From Parvularcula marina (GTDB taxonomy: Bacteria > Pseudomonadota > Alphaproteobacteria > Caulobacterales > Parvularculaceae), in contig NZ_QUQO01000001.1 of assembly GCF_003399445.1 (NCBI RefSeq), forward strand, positions 372,001-436,000: a stretch of DNA of 64,000 nucleotides. The letters run 5' to 3'. Position 1 is the stretch's first letter, and each line of letters begins with the position of its first letter. Made by a program: the position numbers and the translations under genes. The notes beneath the pieces were generated by a model. That model worked only from the letters and a program-made list of their open reading frames with translations, did not search any database and was not told the DNA's origin. Of the stretch, positions 1-9,571 are shown piece after piece.

Positions 1-335
1 GTGAGCTTGAGGCCGAAGGCGGCTCCGTCATGGAAGGGATCGGTCAGGGCCGGATCACGGCCAATGTTGAGGGCACCGAGATCGATGAGGCCTACCGGAT
101 TTCCGATGCAGAGGCGCTCGAAATCCTCTTTGCTCTGACGACTGAGGAAGGCTTGTGCCTTGGCGGCTCCGCCGGGATCAATATTGCCGGGGCGATCGCG
201 CTCGCAAAGGATCTGGGGCCCGGCCACACCATCGTCACCATGCTGTGTGATTACGGCAACCGCTATCAGTCCAAGCTCTATAATCCGGCATGGCTGACCG
301 AAAAGGGCCTGCCGACGCCGTCCTGGCTGAGCTGA
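1..335 (+). CDS. cysK: Cysteine synthase A, C-terminal part (cut by window edge)
   Basis: This is the C-terminal end of a PLP-dependent cysteine synthase, read from base 3 to a TGA at 333-335. The enzyme makes L-cysteine from O-acetylserine and sulphide in the cytoplasm. Visible family features are the EGIGQGRITANVEG segment, the GGSAGIN loop and the C-terminal CDYGNRYQSKLYNPAWL block, typical of CysK. The N-terminal two thirds, including the PLP lysine, lie outside the window, so CysK versus CysM is judged only from the tail. The next gene begins 4 bases after the stop, and metC follows two genes later, so the cluster looks like sulphur amino-acid metabolism. Confidence 0.85.
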   Translation, partial: ELEAEGGSVMEGIGQGRITANVEGTEIDEAYRISDAEALEILFALTTEEGLCLGGSAGINIAGAIALAKDLGPGHTIVTMLCDYGNRYQSKLYNPAWLTEKGLPTPSWLS

Positions 336-339
336 CCTT

Positions 340-711
340 ATGCATCTGATCCATGATCCTGCGGCCCCTCCTCTGCCGATCGTCGAGTTTGACGAGTTCC
401 TCAAACTCGATATCCGCGTCGGCACGGTGATCGAGGCGGCGGACTTCCCCGAAGCGCGCAAGCCAGCGCTCAAGCTGCAAATCGATTTCGGCGACGGCGT
501 CGGGGTGAAGAAAAGCTCCGTGCAGATCACCGAGCACTATCAGCCGGAAGAGCTGATCGGCCGTCAGGTCATGGCCGTCGTCAATTTCGCGCCGCGTCAG
601 ATCGGCCCGGTCCGCTCCGAAGTGCTGACACTGGGTTTTGCAGATCGCGACGGACACATTATCCTCGGGGGCGCCGACAAGCCTGTCCCGAATGGAGCCC
701 GTCTCGCATGA
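340..711 (+). CDS. csaA: tRNA-binding domain protein of the CsaA family
   Basis: A 123-residue protein made almost wholly of one OB-fold tRNA-binding domain. The hallmark KLDIRVGTVIEA is near residues 23-34, and the second half carries VNFAPRQIG, the usual CsaA core. CsaA homologues are small cytoplasmic dimers with tRNA-binding and proposed chaperone activity. Length is slightly above the usual 110 residues because of a short N-terminal extension. The ATG at 340 lies 4 bases after the cysteine synthase stop, and the gene overlaps the next by 4 bases (ATGA), so the four genes from here to metC are probably co-translated. Confidence 0.85.
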   Translation: MHLIHDPAAPPLPIVEFDEFLKLDIRVGTVIEAADFPEARKPALKLQIDFGDGVGVKKSSVQITEHYQPEELIGRQVMAVVNFAPRQIGPVRSEVLTLGFADRDGHIILGGADKPVPNGARLA

Positions 712-1253
712 GTGCCAAGCAGATCACACGGTCCGCGCCCGAACGCCACAAGGTGACCATCACCTATCTGGAGCAGACGCGCCCGCCCCAGCCCCACGCC
801 GTGGCGCGCCCGGCGGCGAATGTCGCGATCCTGCGTTGTGAGACCCCGCCGGTTGATTTCTACCGTCATCTCTACAACGCCGTTGGCGAGCCGCATAAAT
901 GGGTCAGCCGCCGTTATCTTGAGGATGATATCCTCAAAACCCTGATCCATGCCGAGACGGTCAGGATTTACGTTCTTTACACTGATGGATGGCCGGCTGG
1001 CTTTGCCGAGATAGATCTCGCAAAGCCGGAGACTCCTGTTATCCGCTTTTACGGCATCGTGCCGGAAGCCCAGCGCCAGGGTCTTGGCCGCTGGTTCTTC
1101 CATGAAATTCTGGGGCTGATCTGGGCGGAGGGACCGAAATCCGTCCGTATCGATACCTGTTCAATGGACAGCCCTTCCGCCCTCCGGCTCTATCAGCGGG
1201 CCGGTTTCGACGTAATTGGCCAGGAGGCTGGCCTGATTGAGTGGTATGGATGA
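708..1253 (+). CDS. GNAT-family N-acetyltransferase
   Basis: A 181-residue protein with a GNAT fold in its C-terminal 110 residues. The acetyl-CoA loop is visible as VPEAQRQGLGRWFFHEI (Q/RxxGxG/A type), followed by SALRLYQRAGFDVIG, the usual beta-6/beta-7 closing motif. The N-terminal 70 residues are not recognisable. The substrate cannot be read from sequence. The gene overlaps csaA by 4 bases upstream (ATGA) and metC by 4 bases downstream, suggesting translational coupling within a sulphur amino-acid operon, but this does not identify what it acetylates. Confidence 0.8.
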   Translation: MSAKQITRSAPERHKVTITYLEQTRPPQPHAVARPAANVAILRCETPPVDFYRHLYNAVGEPHKWVSRRYLEDDILKTLIHAETVRIYVLYTDGWPAGFAEIDLAKPETPVIRFYGIVPEAQRQGLGRWFFHEILGLIWAEGPKSVRIDTCSMDSPSALRLYQRAGFDVIGQEAGLIEWYG

Positions 1254-2392
1254 AGGGACCGACAAAAGACGCCCATAAGGGCCGCCCGGCAGAAGGCGTC
1301 AGAATGGTCAACCCGGCGGTCGAGTGCGGCTCCACCGTTCTGTTTCCGGATTATGCGAGTTTTCGGGCGCAGAACCGCCCGTGGCATTATGGCCGGATGG
1401 GCACCCCGACGCATAAGGCGCTGGAAGAAAGCCTTGGCGAACTTGAAGGGGCCGAGCATGTCTCCCTGACGGGTTCAGGGCTTGCCGCCTGTACGCTTGC
1501 GATCCTCAGTGTCGTGAAGGAAGGCGGGCATCTGCTCGTCACCGACAGCGCCTATGAGCCGACCCGCGCCTTTTGCGATATCTATCTTAAATCGCTGGGC
1601 ATCGAGACAACCTATTTCGACCCGCATGCGGATGAAGCCGCGATAAGGGAGTTGGTCCGCCCGAATACGCAAGGCATATTCTGTGAATCGCCGGGCTCGC
1701 TGACCTTTGAGGTCCAGGACATCCCCGCCATCGTGCGCGGCGCAGGCGATATCCCCGTGATCGTCGATAATACCTATGGCGCAGGGGTTCACTACAAACC
1801 GCTGGAGCTGGGCGCGGCGATCAGCCTTCAGGCGCTGACAAAATATGTCGGCGGGCATTCGGACCTCCTTATGGGGGCCGTCATTACCCGGAAGGATCTG
1901 GCAACTGCCGTGCAGCGCACCGCGCGGGTGCTCGGCATCTCCGTTTCCGGCAAGGATGCCTCCCTCGCCCATCGAGGCCTGCGCACCCTTCACCGGCGGC
2001 TTGATGTCCATGAGGCGAGCGGCCTTGCCGTCGCCCGCTGGCTGGAGGACAGGCCCGAAATCGCCTCAGTCCTTCATCCAGGGCTTGAGAGCCATCCCGG
2101 TCATGCCCTCTGGGCCCGTGATGGGACGGGTACGAATGGTCTTTTCTCGGTGATTGCCGACTGGGAAGACGAAGCGACGACCGGCCGGTTCATCGATGCA
2201 CTTCATTACTTCGGGCTCGGCTATAGCTGGGGCGGGTATGAGAGCCTGTGCCTGCCCGCCTGGCCCGCCAAAGTCAGAAGCGCCGTGCCGTGGACAGAGA
2301 CTCGCCAGCTCCTGCGCTTCCATATCGGTCTTGAAGACGTCTCGGACTTGACGACAGACCTCAAAAACGCCTTCGATATGCTCAAACGATAA
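1250..2392 (+). CDS. metC: Cystathionine beta-lyase
   Basis: A Cys/Met-metabolism PLP enzyme of 380 residues that splits cystathionine into homocysteine, pyruvate and ammonia. The PLP lysine is K198 in SLQALTKYVGGHSD. YGRMGTPTH near 47-55 and the Asp in VDNTYGAG are the usual cofactor-binding positions. C-terminal SWGGYESL matches the beta-lyase branch. A GTG at 1241 would lengthen the protein by 3 residues, but the ATG at 1250 overlaps the stop of the preceding gene as ATGA and is preferred. It is last in the likely cysK-csaA-GNAT-metC operon. MetC versus a related gamma-synthase is inferred from overall resemblance. Confidence 0.85.
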   Translation: MKGPTKDAHKGRPAEGVRMVNPAVECGSTVLFPDYASFRAQNRPWHYGRMGTPTHKALEESLGELEGAEHVSLTGSGLAACTLAILSVVKEGGHLLVTDSAYEPTRAFCDIYLKSLGIETTYFDPHADEAAIRELVRPNTQGIFCESPGSLTFEVQDIPAIVRGAGDIPVIVDNTYGAGVHYKPLELGAAISLQALTKYVGGHSDLLMGAVITRKDLATAVQRTARVLGISVSGKDASLAHRGLRTLHRRLDVHEASGLAVARWLEDRPEIASVLHPGLESHPGHALWARDGTGTNGLFSVIADWEDEATTGRFIDALHYFGLGYSWGGYESLCLPAWPAKVRSAVPWTETRQLLRFHIGLEDVSDLTTDLKNAFDMLKR

Positions 2393-2405
2393 AGGGGTGA
2401 CGGCG

Positions 2406-2729
2406 ATGAAACTGGCCATCGGCATTGCGGCATTGGGGCTCCTCGTCTCCGCTTGCGAGACGACGTCGGGTTTTTCGAATGAGCCTTCCTTCGTCATGGT
2501 CAAAACCGAGCCGAATGATGCGACCATCACTTTCGTGAACGGCACGAGCTGTGAGACGCCTTGCCGGGTCGGCGTCATTGATGAAGTCCCGCTCACCATC
2601 GCGCGGACAGGGTATAAGGCGCACCGCATGGTGCTGACCCGGAAAACGAAAAAGACGATCCTCGTCAAACTCGAACGAACTGTCGTTGAGACAGAACTTG
2701 AGGCCGTCGAGCTGCCCGACCTGCAATAG
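2406..2729 (+). CDS. PEGA-like lipoprotein
   Basis: A 107-residue predicted lipoprotein. The signal peptide MKLAIGIAALGLLVSAC ends in a lipobox with C17 as the lipidation site. The mature part resembles a PEGA carbohydrate/surface module: VKTEPNDATITFVNG, then CETPCRVGV with two cysteines, then a TIARTGYKAHRMVL strand. AAGGGG at 2392-2397 is a good Shine-Dalgarno for the ATG at 2406, so the in-frame GTG at 2397 is not used. It lies 13 bases after metC and could share its transcript. Function unknown. Confidence 0.75.
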   Translation: MKLAIGIAALGLLVSACETTSGFSNEPSFVMVKTEPNDATITFVNGTSCETPCRVGVIDEVPLTIARTGYKAHRMVLTRKTKKTILVKLERTVVETELEAVELPDLQ

Positions 2730-2807
2730 AGACGCCCCGGCTTCTCCCTCGCCAAGCTCGTCTGCACATGGTAACCCTGTCGCGGGGTGTCGCGATGCGA
2801 GTGGGTC

Positions 2808-4319
2808 ATGAGCGTAGTTAGAGAGAGCTGGAAGCCGCTGCCTGTCAGCGACGAAGTCGGGAAAGTCATCGACCGCAACGTGACAGGCCCGGAATGGTTC
2901 GGCTTTGTGCCCGAAAACGGCTCTGATGATGCCCGGGCCAAGCATCTCGACGAAGCGCTGCCCAGCGACGTCAATCGACTCGCCGCTATCCTTGTGAATA
3001 ACCGCGTGGCCGACCCGGCCGGTGTCGTTGCCTATGGCCGGGATGACGGCAAGAATTATGTGCCGCCCCGTGCGGGCGAGCCGCTATATGACCGCACCCT
3101 TATCGCGCGCATGCTCAGCGGCCACAGCTATTGGCCCTATCTGACGACTAGGCTCTTCTGGACGCTGCTACTGACCGGCGGCAGCACGGTCCTGTTTTAT
3201 GTCCTGAGCTGGTATGGCGCAGAGCGCGGATGGTTCGGCGGGATGCTCGCTTTAGGCACTAGCGTCCTCTTTGTTCTTGGCTGGCTCCTGATCCGCCTCG
3301 TCCGGGAACAAACGAACAGCCGCGGTGGCGGCTTCTTCCGGCACAAGGGCAGCCTTGCGCCCATACAGGCCGTCTCGACCGCGACCGCGTTCCTTGAAGA
3401 GCATCTTGATGCGTTCAAGGACGAAGTCGAGGAATACCAGACAGATTGTATTTCGAAGAGCGACCAGCTCCCCCGGATTGATCCTGACGATAAACGCAAA
3501 AAAGCTGACTACTGCGACAACGCCAATGCCATGGCGCGTTCCATGGTGACCTGGGCTGTTGCCCGCCGGGCCGCACAATATCTGTGGTTCCAGCCAATCA
3601 ATGTTCAGGACAAGTATGAAATGAGCGGCATGACGAAGACCGTCATCGCCGCATGGAACACGACCTATTCCGCCATCATCATAATGAGTGTTGCGCTTAT
3701 CGTCGGCATCGGCATCTTCCTGCCCTTCATCCTGATCAAATCGAACCCTGCGCTTGATTTTACGTTCTGGGCGGTCGAGCTGTCCGGCAGTCATTTCTAC
3801 GCCTGGTCGATCATTCAGGCCGTCTTTGCCGCCGGCATGACCCTTTGGCTAAGCGGCGCGGACAAGCGGACCTATCTGAAGGACCGCAACCGCGTGACGC
3901 TGGCCCTTGATGATTTCTGGCGCCGCGGGACTCTCCGCACGCCTGACCAGATCAGCGCGCTCGTTGTCCCTGCATCCGCGACCTATTCGGACTGGTTCAA
4001 GTCCTCCGCCGTCCTGATGCTGGCGCAAGAGATCCCGCCGAATGTCGCCGATTTCGAAGCGGCTCTCGAAGACAAGATTGCGAATTGGGAAGTCGAGCGC
4101 ATCTGGCATGACGATCTTGTCGCGACGGACCCGACCCCGAGGTTGATGCGCCGATACCTGAAGTTCCTCGAAACCGTCGGGGCCCGCTCTGTCGTGCATA
4201 ACCGTTCGATGACGAGCCAGTCGCCCGAAACCCCGATCCCGAGCGGCATAGGCTCGGATGCAAGGCCGCGCACCCGCGCGCTCGCCACCCTCACCCGCCG
4301 GGAAATCTGGCACCCGTAA
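2808..4319 (+). CDS. Unrecognised multi-pass membrane protein
   Basis: A 503-residue protein I do not recognise. Four hydrophobic segments are visible, two near residues 111-165 and two near 285-350. Between the pairs is a charged, probably cytoplasmic domain of about 120 residues, and a soluble C-terminal domain of about 150 residues follows. An upstream in-frame GTG at 2787 would add 7 residues; ATG 2808 is chosen, although neither has a strong Shine-Dalgarno. The gene stands alone between the metC cluster and convergent anmK, with 2 bases separating the stops. Codon use matches its neighbours, so there is no sign of recent transfer. Confidence 0.65.
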   Translation: MSVVRESWKPLPVSDEVGKVIDRNVTGPEWFGFVPENGSDDARAKHLDEALPSDVNRLAAILVNNRVADPAGVVAYGRDDGKNYVPPRAGEPLYDRTLIARMLSGHSYWPYLTTRLFWTLLLTGGSTVLFYVLSWYGAERGWFGGMLALGTSVLFVLGWLLIRLVREQTNSRGGGFFRHKGSLAPIQAVSTATAFLEEHLDAFKDEVEEYQTDCISKSDQLPRIDPDDKRKKADYCDNANAMARSMVTWAVARRAAQYLWFQPINVQDKYEMSGMTKTVIAAWNTTYSAIIIMSVALIVGIGIFLPFILIKSNPALDFTFWAVELSGSHFYAWSIIQAVFAAGMTLWLSGADKRTYLKDRNRVTLALDDFWRRGTLRTPDQISALVVPASATYSDWFKSSAVLMLAQEIPPNVADFEAALEDKIANWEVERIWHDDLVATDPTPRLMRRYLKFLETVGARSVVHNRSMTSQSPETPIPSGIGSDARPRTRALATLTRREIWHP

Positions 4320-4321
4320 GG

Positions 4322-5467
4322 CTAAAGATTGACCGGCTTCCGGTGATAGCTGCCGCCCGATAGGGGCTGGGGCACGCGCGTTGTTTTCGGGAAACTCAAG
4401 GGCAGTTTGCGGAGCGAGCGGACCGCAAGATAGGCAAACGCCTCCGCCTCGATCATGTCACCGCGCCAGCCGGCTTCTTCTGCCACCAGCACCTGGCCTT
4501 CGAGACGGCGTCCAAGCTCTGCCATCAGGACCGGATTGTGCCGCCCCCCGCCGCAGGCAACCCAATAGGCTGGCGCCTCGGGCAGCAGCGCTACGGAACG
4601 GGCCACACATTCCGCCGAGAACGCCGTCAGCGTTGCCGCCCCATCCGGCGGAGAAAGATGGTCCGCCGCTTTGAGTTTGAAATCATACCGGTCGAGCGAT
4701 TTGGGCGCTTTTCGTTTGAGATAGGGATTAAGCGCCATCATCCGGAGGACTTCGTCATCGACCGAACCTGACGCCGCAAGCGCGCCGTCCTCATCCATAT
4801 GATGGCCGGTGTGCCGTACCATCCATTCATCGATCAGCCCGTTGCCGGGCCCGCAGTCAAAAGCAACGAGGCCCATCGGATCACGATCCGCCGGGACATA
4901 AGTGATATTCGCGACTCCGCCGAGATTGAGCACCGCCACGGCGCCATCGAACTCGCATGCCTCCACAAGCGCCGCGTGATAGATCGGCGCGAAAGGCGCG
5001 CCCTCGCCACCAGCGGCCATATCCGCCTGCCGGAACTGGTCGACGACATCGATACCTAACTCCTCCGCGATGATACCGCCGCCGCCAATCTGCCAGGTAC
5101 GGCCGATAGAGGACGCATCGAGCGGCGGGCGATGCAGAATCGTCTGGCCGTGAAAGCCGATCACATCGATTTCGTCGCGCCGCAGGCCAGTCTCGGAAAG
5201 GAAATTCCGCACCGCCTCGATATGCGCGCTGGTCACCATATTTCCGGCCACCGCGATGTCATTGGCCTCTTCGCGGCCTTCAAGCGCCGCCTTTGTTGCG
5301 GAAATGATCGTCGCGCGTGTTGGCGCATCATAGGGGAAGGACATGGCCGGTCCCCATTTGTGGACGGTTTCGCCATCTGTGCGCAGGACGGCCACGTCCA
5401 CCCCATCGAGTGACGTGCCTGCCATGAGCCCGATAGCCGTCAGCCTGTGCATCTCTTCACGATCCAT
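4322..5467 (-). CDS. anmK: Anhydro-N-acetylmuramic acid kinase
   Basis: A 381-residue sugar kinase of peptidoglycan recycling. It hydrolyses and phosphorylates 1,6-anhydro-MurNAc to MurNAc-6-phosphate in the cytoplasm. The family start [16 protein letters not shown] is complete. [14 protein letters not shown]-type [10 protein letters not shown] and [14 protein letters not shown] are the expected ATP and substrate motifs. Length agrees with the family. The ATG at 5467 is taken; a second in-frame ATG at 5452 (MHRLTAIG) is possible. It is divergent from tyrS with 59 bases between starts, an arrangement I associate with other alphaproteobacteria, so the two probably share a promoter region. Confidence 0.93.
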   Translation of the reverse strand: MDREEMHRLTAIGLMAGTSLDGVDVAVLRTDGETVHKWGPAMSFPYDAPTRATIISATKAALEGREEANDIAVAGNMVTSAHIEAVRNFLSETGLRRDEIDVIGFHGQTILHRPPLDASSIGRTWQIGGGGIIAEELGIDVVDQFRQADMAAGGEGAPFAPIYHAALVEACEFDGAVAVLNLGGVANITYVPADRDPMGLVAFDCGPGNGLIDEWMVRHTGHHMDEDGALAASGSVDDEVLRMMALNPYLKRKAPKSLDRYDFKLKAADHLSPPDGAATLTAFSAECVARSVALLPEAPAYWVACGGGRHNPVLMAELGRRLEGQVLVAEEAGWRGDMIEAEAFAYLAVRSLRKLPLSFPKTTRVPQPLSGGSYHRKPVNL

Positions 5468-5526
5468 GGTGGACGGTCTCCCTTGGCGCCATTAGAAGCC
5501 GGAACTCTTGGAGAAACGGTTACCAA

Positions 5527-6798
5527 ATGTCTGAATACAAGTCCGATTTCCTGCGCATCCTCGAAGAGCGCGGATTTATCCACCAGATCACGCACCCCGA
5601 GGCGCTGGATGCGGCCGCGCAAAAGGGGCCGCTGACGGCATATATCGGCTTTGATGCGACGGCAGACAGTCTGCATGCGGGCAGCCTCGTCCAGATCATG
5701 ATGCTCTACTGGTTCCAGCAGACGGGCCATAAACCGATTGCCCTGATGGGCGGAGGCACGACCAAGATCGGCGACCCCTCCGGCAAGGACACGCAGCGCA
5801 AGCTGCTCAGCGATGCCGATATCGAGGCGAATATCAACGGCATCAAGCGCGCCTTTGAGCATTTCCTGACCTTCGGTGACGGGCCGACCGACGCGATCAT
5901 GGTCAATAATGACGAATGGCTGTCGGAGCTCTCCTATATCCAGTTCCTGCGGGATTTCGGGGTGCACTTCACGATCAACCGCATGCTGACCTTTGATTCG
6001 GTGAAGCTGCGGCTCGAGCGTGAGCAGCCGCTCACATTCCTCGAATTCAACTACATGCTGATGCAGGCCTATGACTTCTTCGAGCTGAATGAGCGCTATG
6101 GCTGCGCCCTACAAATGGGCGGCTCGGATCAGTGGGGCAATATCGTCAATGGGGTCGAGCTTTGCCGCCGGATTGCCGCCACGGAAGAGGAAGGCAAGTC
6201 GCGCGATGTGATCGGGCTGACGACACCGCTTCTGACCACCGCGTCGGGCAAGAAAATGGGCAAGACCGAGAGCGGCGCCGTGTGGCTGAATGCCGACCGG
6301 CTCTCACCATACGATTACTGGCAATATTGGCGGAATACGGAAGATGCCGATGTCGGCACCATGCTGCGCCGCTTCACTGTCCTGCCGATGGATGAGGTCC
6401 GCCGTCTCGAAGCGCTTGAAGGCGCCGAGATCAATGAGGCGAAAAAGATCCTCGCCACCGAAGCAACCGCCATGCTGCATGGTCGCGCGGCGGCAGAAAG
6501 CGCAGCTGAAACCGCGAAAGCGACGTTCGAACAGGGCGCGGCCGCAGGCGATCTTCCGACCAAGGATGTTGCGGCAGGCGACCTTGCTGGCGGCGTGCCG
6601 CTGCTTGATCCCTATATCGATCTCGGACTGATTGCCTCGAAGGGTGAAGGCCGCCGGCATATCAAGGGCGGTGCCCTGAAGGTGAATGATGCGCCCCTTG
6701 CAGAGGAACGCACCCTCACCTCTGGCGATGTGATTGACGGGCAGATCAAGCTGTCTGTCGGCAAGAAGAAGCACGGTCTTCTCAAGGTGATCTCATGA
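5527..6798 (+). CDS. tyrS: Tyrosyl-tRNA synthetase
   Basis: A class I aminoacyl-tRNA synthetase of 423 residues that charges tRNA-Tyr. The HIGH-type signature is HAGS at 50-53 and the KMSKS-type loop is KMGKT at 243-247. [15 protein letters not shown] is the tyrosine-binding region and the last ~70 residues form an S4 RNA-binding domain. GGAG at 5509-5512 lies upstream of the ATG. It overlaps prmA by 4 bases (ATGA), so both proteins are probably made from one transcript. Confidence 0.97.
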   Translation: MSEYKSDFLRILEERGFIHQITHPEALDAAAQKGPLTAYIGFDATADSLHAGSLVQIMMLYWFQQTGHKPIALMGGGTTKIGDPSGKDTQRKLLSDADIEANINGIKRAFEHFLTFGDGPTDAIMVNNDEWLSELSYIQFLRDFGVHFTINRMLTFDSVKLRLEREQPLTFLEFNYMLMQAYDFFELNERYGCALQMGGSDQWGNIVNGVELCRRIAATEEEGKSRDVIGLTTPLLTTASGKKMGKTESGAVWLNADRLSPYDYWQYWRNTEDADVGTMLRRFTVLPMDEVRRLEALEGAEINEAKKILATEATAMLHGRAAAESAAETAKATFEQGAAAGDLPTKDVAAGDLAGGVPLLDPYIDLGLIASKGEGRRHIKGGALKVNDAPLAEERTLTSGDVIDGQIKLSVGKKKHGLLKVIS

Positions 6799-7673
6799 GC
6801 GGTGAAACAGAACGCCTCGCCTGGCGCGGGGATCGTGCAAGCCTTCAGCTGGCGGAATTACGGCTGACCGAGGTCATGTTCCCGCCCGCCGACGCGGTCT
6901 CCCTCATCAAGGAAGACCCGACCGAAGAGGACGGTGAGTCAGGCTGGGTGCTGCAGGCCTATTTCGAGACCCTGCCCGATATGGCGGTCGTGAATTCAGC
7001 GCTTGACGGGCTGGCCCTTGATACGCCGGAACGCGAAACACTCGAAGACCGCGACTGGGTCGCCGAAGCGCTCGAAGGACTCGGCGTCGTCGAAGCGGGC
7101 GCCTTCCTTCTTTACGGCTCTCATGATGCAGACAAGATCGAAGGCCGCGACGGGCTCCCCCTTCTCGTGGAAGCAAACCGCGCATTCGGGACCGGCCATC
7201 ATCCGACGACATCCGGCTGCCTTGTGGCGCTGACGGGCCTGCGCGATCTTGCGCCTGAAAAAGTGCTAGATGTCGGCACGGGCTCAGGCGTTCTTGCCAT
7301 GGCGGCACGGCGGCTCTGGGAAACGGCCGATATTCTGGGAACGGATATTGATGCGCCCTCCGTCGCCATTGCGCTCGAGAATGCGCATGACAATGGCATT
7401 GAGGATATCCGCTTTTTCGAGGCCGCAGGCATCCCTGAAGAAGTCGCCGAAGACGGCCCCTTCGATCTCATCCTTGCCAACATCCTCGCAGAGCCCTTGA
7501 TGATGCTGGCCCCGGATATCGCTGCAAACTTGTCAGAGAACGGACGGGTCGTCCTCGCGGGCCTTCTTGCCCGGCAGGAAGACGGCGTGATCGATGCCTA
7601 TAAGGCCGCAGGGCTCAACGTCATAACCCGCGTCGATGATGCGACCTGGCCGGTGCTGGTGGTAGGACGGTAA
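6795..7673 (+). CDS. prmA: Ribosomal protein L11 methyltransferase
   Basis: A 292-residue SAM-dependent methyltransferase that trimethylates ribosomal protein L11. The C-terminal half carries the SAM loop [15 protein letters not shown], the acidic loop GTDIDAPSV and [11 protein letters not shown], the PrmA variant of motif [11 protein letters not shown] just before the SAM loop is diagnostic for PrmA. The N-terminal half is the substrate-recognition domain. It overlaps tyrS by 4 bases and is the last gene of that operon; no clear T-run terminator follows, only the palindrome array. Confidence 0.93.
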   Translation: MSGETERLAWRGDRASLQLAELRLTEVMFPPADAVSLIKEDPTEEDGESGWVLQAYFETLPDMAVVNSALDGLALDTPERETLEDRDWVAEALEGLGVVEAGAFLLYGSHDADKIEGRDGLPLLVEANRAFGTGHHPTTSGCLVALTGLRDLAPEKVLDVGTGSGVLAMAARRLWETADILGTDIDAPSVAIALENAHDNGIEDIRFFEAAGIPEEVAEDGPFDLILANILAEPLMMLAPDIAANLSENGRVVLAGLLARQEDGVIDAYKAAGLNVITRVDDATWPVLVVGR

Positions 7674-7695
7674 AACTTTTCTCCCCGTCTTCTTT

Positions 7696-7815
7696 CTTCC
7701 CCCTGTGGGGGAAGTCCCTCGCGCAGCGAGGGGATGGGGGCACGCCGCCCCTCAGGCATCAGGGGATGACACGCCCCCTCCGTCGGCTTCGCCGACACCT
7801 CCCCCACGGGGGAGG
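7696..7815. repeat. Array of tandem palindromes (alphaproteobacterial intergenic repeat)
   Basis: About 120 bases are built almost entirely of short hairpins: CTTCCCCC/GGGGGAAG (7696-7714), CCCTCGC/GCGAGGG, CCCCT/AGGGG, GTCGGC/GCCGAC and CCTCCCC/GGGGAGG (7798-7815). The wording matches a dispersed palindromic repeat I know from many alphaproteobacterial intergenic regions. It sits between the convergent ends of prmA and the DUF559 gene, where it could stop transcription from both sides, although it lacks T-runs. Confidence 0.8.
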
Positions 7816-7820
7816 AAAGC

Positions 7821-8207
7821 CTAGCTTTCACATTGTTTCATCTGATTGAGCTCATCGCATCGCTGACGGATCGCCTGAAGAGCATCGTGCAATCCAGAAC
7901 GAACTTCGTCATTCATTAATCGGACAACCTCATATCCATTCTCTTCAAGGAACTTTGATCTCTGCTCATCATATCGCAACGCGTGTTCATCCGTGAAATG
8001 CGATCCTCCATCGACTTCAACGCACAACCGAACCTCCGCACTATAGAAGTCGACAATATAGGGACCAATGGGGTGCTGTCGCCGGAACCGGTAGCCAAGT
8101 GCCTTCCGCCTCAAGCCATTCCATAAAATGACTTCAGCCTCCGGCAGCGTTTGCCGAAGCATGCGTGCCCTGTCGATTTCTGGACGCGCGCCCTTCTCCC
8201 TCAACAC
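7821..8207 (-). CDS. DUF559 (Vsr-like) endonuclease-fold protein, copy 1
   Basis: A 128-residue DUF559 protein, a PD-(D/E)XK-type fold related to Vsr nucleases. The family core is intact: D53 in IVDF, E64 and D66 in VEVD, then GGSH with H70, followed by FLEENGYEVVRL. The start is GTG 8207 (or TTG 8204), placed by GAGGAG five bases upstream; ATG 8162 would remove part of the first helix. The start lies inside the end of the Y-family polymerase gene with a 7-base overlap, so it should be translated with that gene and share its LexA-type control. Nuclease activity is inferred from fold only; substrate unknown. Confidence 0.8.
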   Translation of the reverse strand: MLREKGARPEIDRARMLRQTLPEAEVILWNGLRRKALGYRFRRQHPIGPYIVDFYSAEVRLCVEVDGGSHFTDEHALRYDEQRSKFLEENGYEVVRLMNDEVRSGLHDALQAIRQRCDELNQMKQCES

Positions 8208-9553
8208 AAGAACTCCTCTTCCTTGGGCACGCGAGAGAACGCGATCTTGGTCCCCAGATAGTCAAGGTCGATGGCCTGTTGATCCGCCAGCATTACATGG
8301 CGCGGCAGGGTCGAGCCCATCCGCCGCTTTGCGCCCTTGCCCGGCGGGGCCGCGAGCCGGGCAAGCCGCCCATCCGCATCGCGATTGAGCTGGTCGATCA
8401 CTTCCCAGAGCCGACCCTTTTCCGCTCGCTCCTCCGCCCGGCCGGCGCAGGCGAAAAGATCCCCCTGCACCGCACGCGGATCATCCGGCGCCATCAGGCC
8501 GTGGAGGAACACAGAGACATGAGAGAGCTCCATCCCCTGATTTTTTGCGTCCAGGCTCTCAGAGGCATGGCGCCATAATTCATTGAGGGCATCAAGAAAG
8601 CGGGTTGAATCCCGGCTCGCCTCAAAGCCGACCTCGACATCCGATACCCCGTCCGGCGCGCGCTTCATATTGAGGCTGAGCCGTGTTGCGAGCAGCCCTG
8701 CCATGCGCAGCCGCGCAGCGGCTTTCAAGAGCAGCGCCCGCGCCACTGCCCGCGCCTTGTCCGGTGATCTGTACCCGGAAGTCAGGACGCGAGAATGCCC
8801 GAACATCATCGTCTTGGTCGGAGGTTCTGCGACCTCATAGCCATGAAGCGCGTACCAGAAGCGCTCGCCCTGCACCGAATGCCAGATCGCCCGTGCATGT
8901 TTGGGTGCCAGATCCCACAGCCCCCGAAAGTCCGTAACACCATTCTGCGCCAACCGCTTTTCAATCCCGCCGCCGACACCCGGAATTTTCGAGAGCGGCA
9001 GGCCGAGGAGCTTGCCCGGCAGATCGGATGCCTCAAGCACGGTGAGCCCGTCCGGCTTGTTCATCCCGGCGGCCAGCTTGCCGAGCAGCCGCGTCTGCGC
9101 AAGCCCGATCGAGGACCGGAAAGCCGGCCCCACCCGTTTGGTGATGATCTCCTTGACCTCTTCGGCCACCGCGAGCGCCGCCTCCCGCTCCCGTTCGCGC
9201 CGCCCCAGCCGGAAGGCCGCCTCATCAATCGAATAGACCTTGTCGACCGGCAGGACAGTGCCGATCGCGCTCATCAATTGTTTGTGCAGCCCGACATAGC
9301 GGTCATGCCGCGCGGGCCGGACGACGAGATCGGGGCAGAGCTCCCGCGCCTCCCTGATCCGTGTCCCCCGCGTAATGCCGAAAGGCCGCGCCTCATAGCT
9401 CGCAGCGATCGCGCCCGAATATTCGGACTTATGCGGGGTGATCACCACCGGCCGCCCCATCAGGTCAGGCTCGTCATGCTGTGCGGCGGCGGCAAAAAAC
9501 GCATTGAAATCAATGAACAGATAGCGAAGGCCGCTGGCCGGAACGTAGTCCAT
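8201..9553 (-). CDS. Y-family (DinB-like) translesion DNA polymerase
   Basis: A 450-residue Y-family polymerase. Catalytic acids appear intact: D15 in FIDFNAFF and D110-E111 in YSIDEA, with F19/F20 at the steric-gate position. A helix-hairpin-helix LSKIPGVGGGIEKRL and a little-finger domain follow. It is therefore not a catalytically dead ImuB. The longer frame would start at 9577, but that ATG lies inside the LexA-type box, whereas ATG 9553 has GGGAG six bases upstream and is chosen. Expected role is replication past damaged bases during the SOS response. The DUF559 gene begins within its last codons. DinB versus another Y-family subgroup cannot be settled here. Confidence 0.88.
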   Translation of the reverse strand: MDYVPASGLRYLFIDFNAFFAAAAQHDEPDLMGRPVVITPHKSEYSGAIAASYEARPFGITRGTRIREARELCPDLVVRPARHDRYVGLHKQLMSAIGTVLPVDKVYSIDEAAFRLGRREREREAALAVAEEVKEIITKRVGPAFRSSIGLAQTRLLGKLAAGMNKPDGLTVLEASDLPGKLLGLPLSKIPGVGGGIEKRLAQNGVTDFRGLWDLAPKHARAIWHSVQGERFWYALHGYEVAEPPTKTMMFGHSRVLTSGYRSPDKARAVARALLLKAAARLRMAGLLATRLSLNMKRAPDGVSDVEVGFEASRDSTRFLDALNELWRHASESLDAKNQGMELSHVSVFLHGLMAPDDPRAVQGDLFACAGRAEERAEKGRLWEVIDQLNRDADGRLARLAAPPGKGAKRRMGSTLPRHVMLADQQAIDLDYLGTKIAFSRVPKEEEFLC

Positions 9554-9571
9554 ACCATGCTCCCAGAATAA

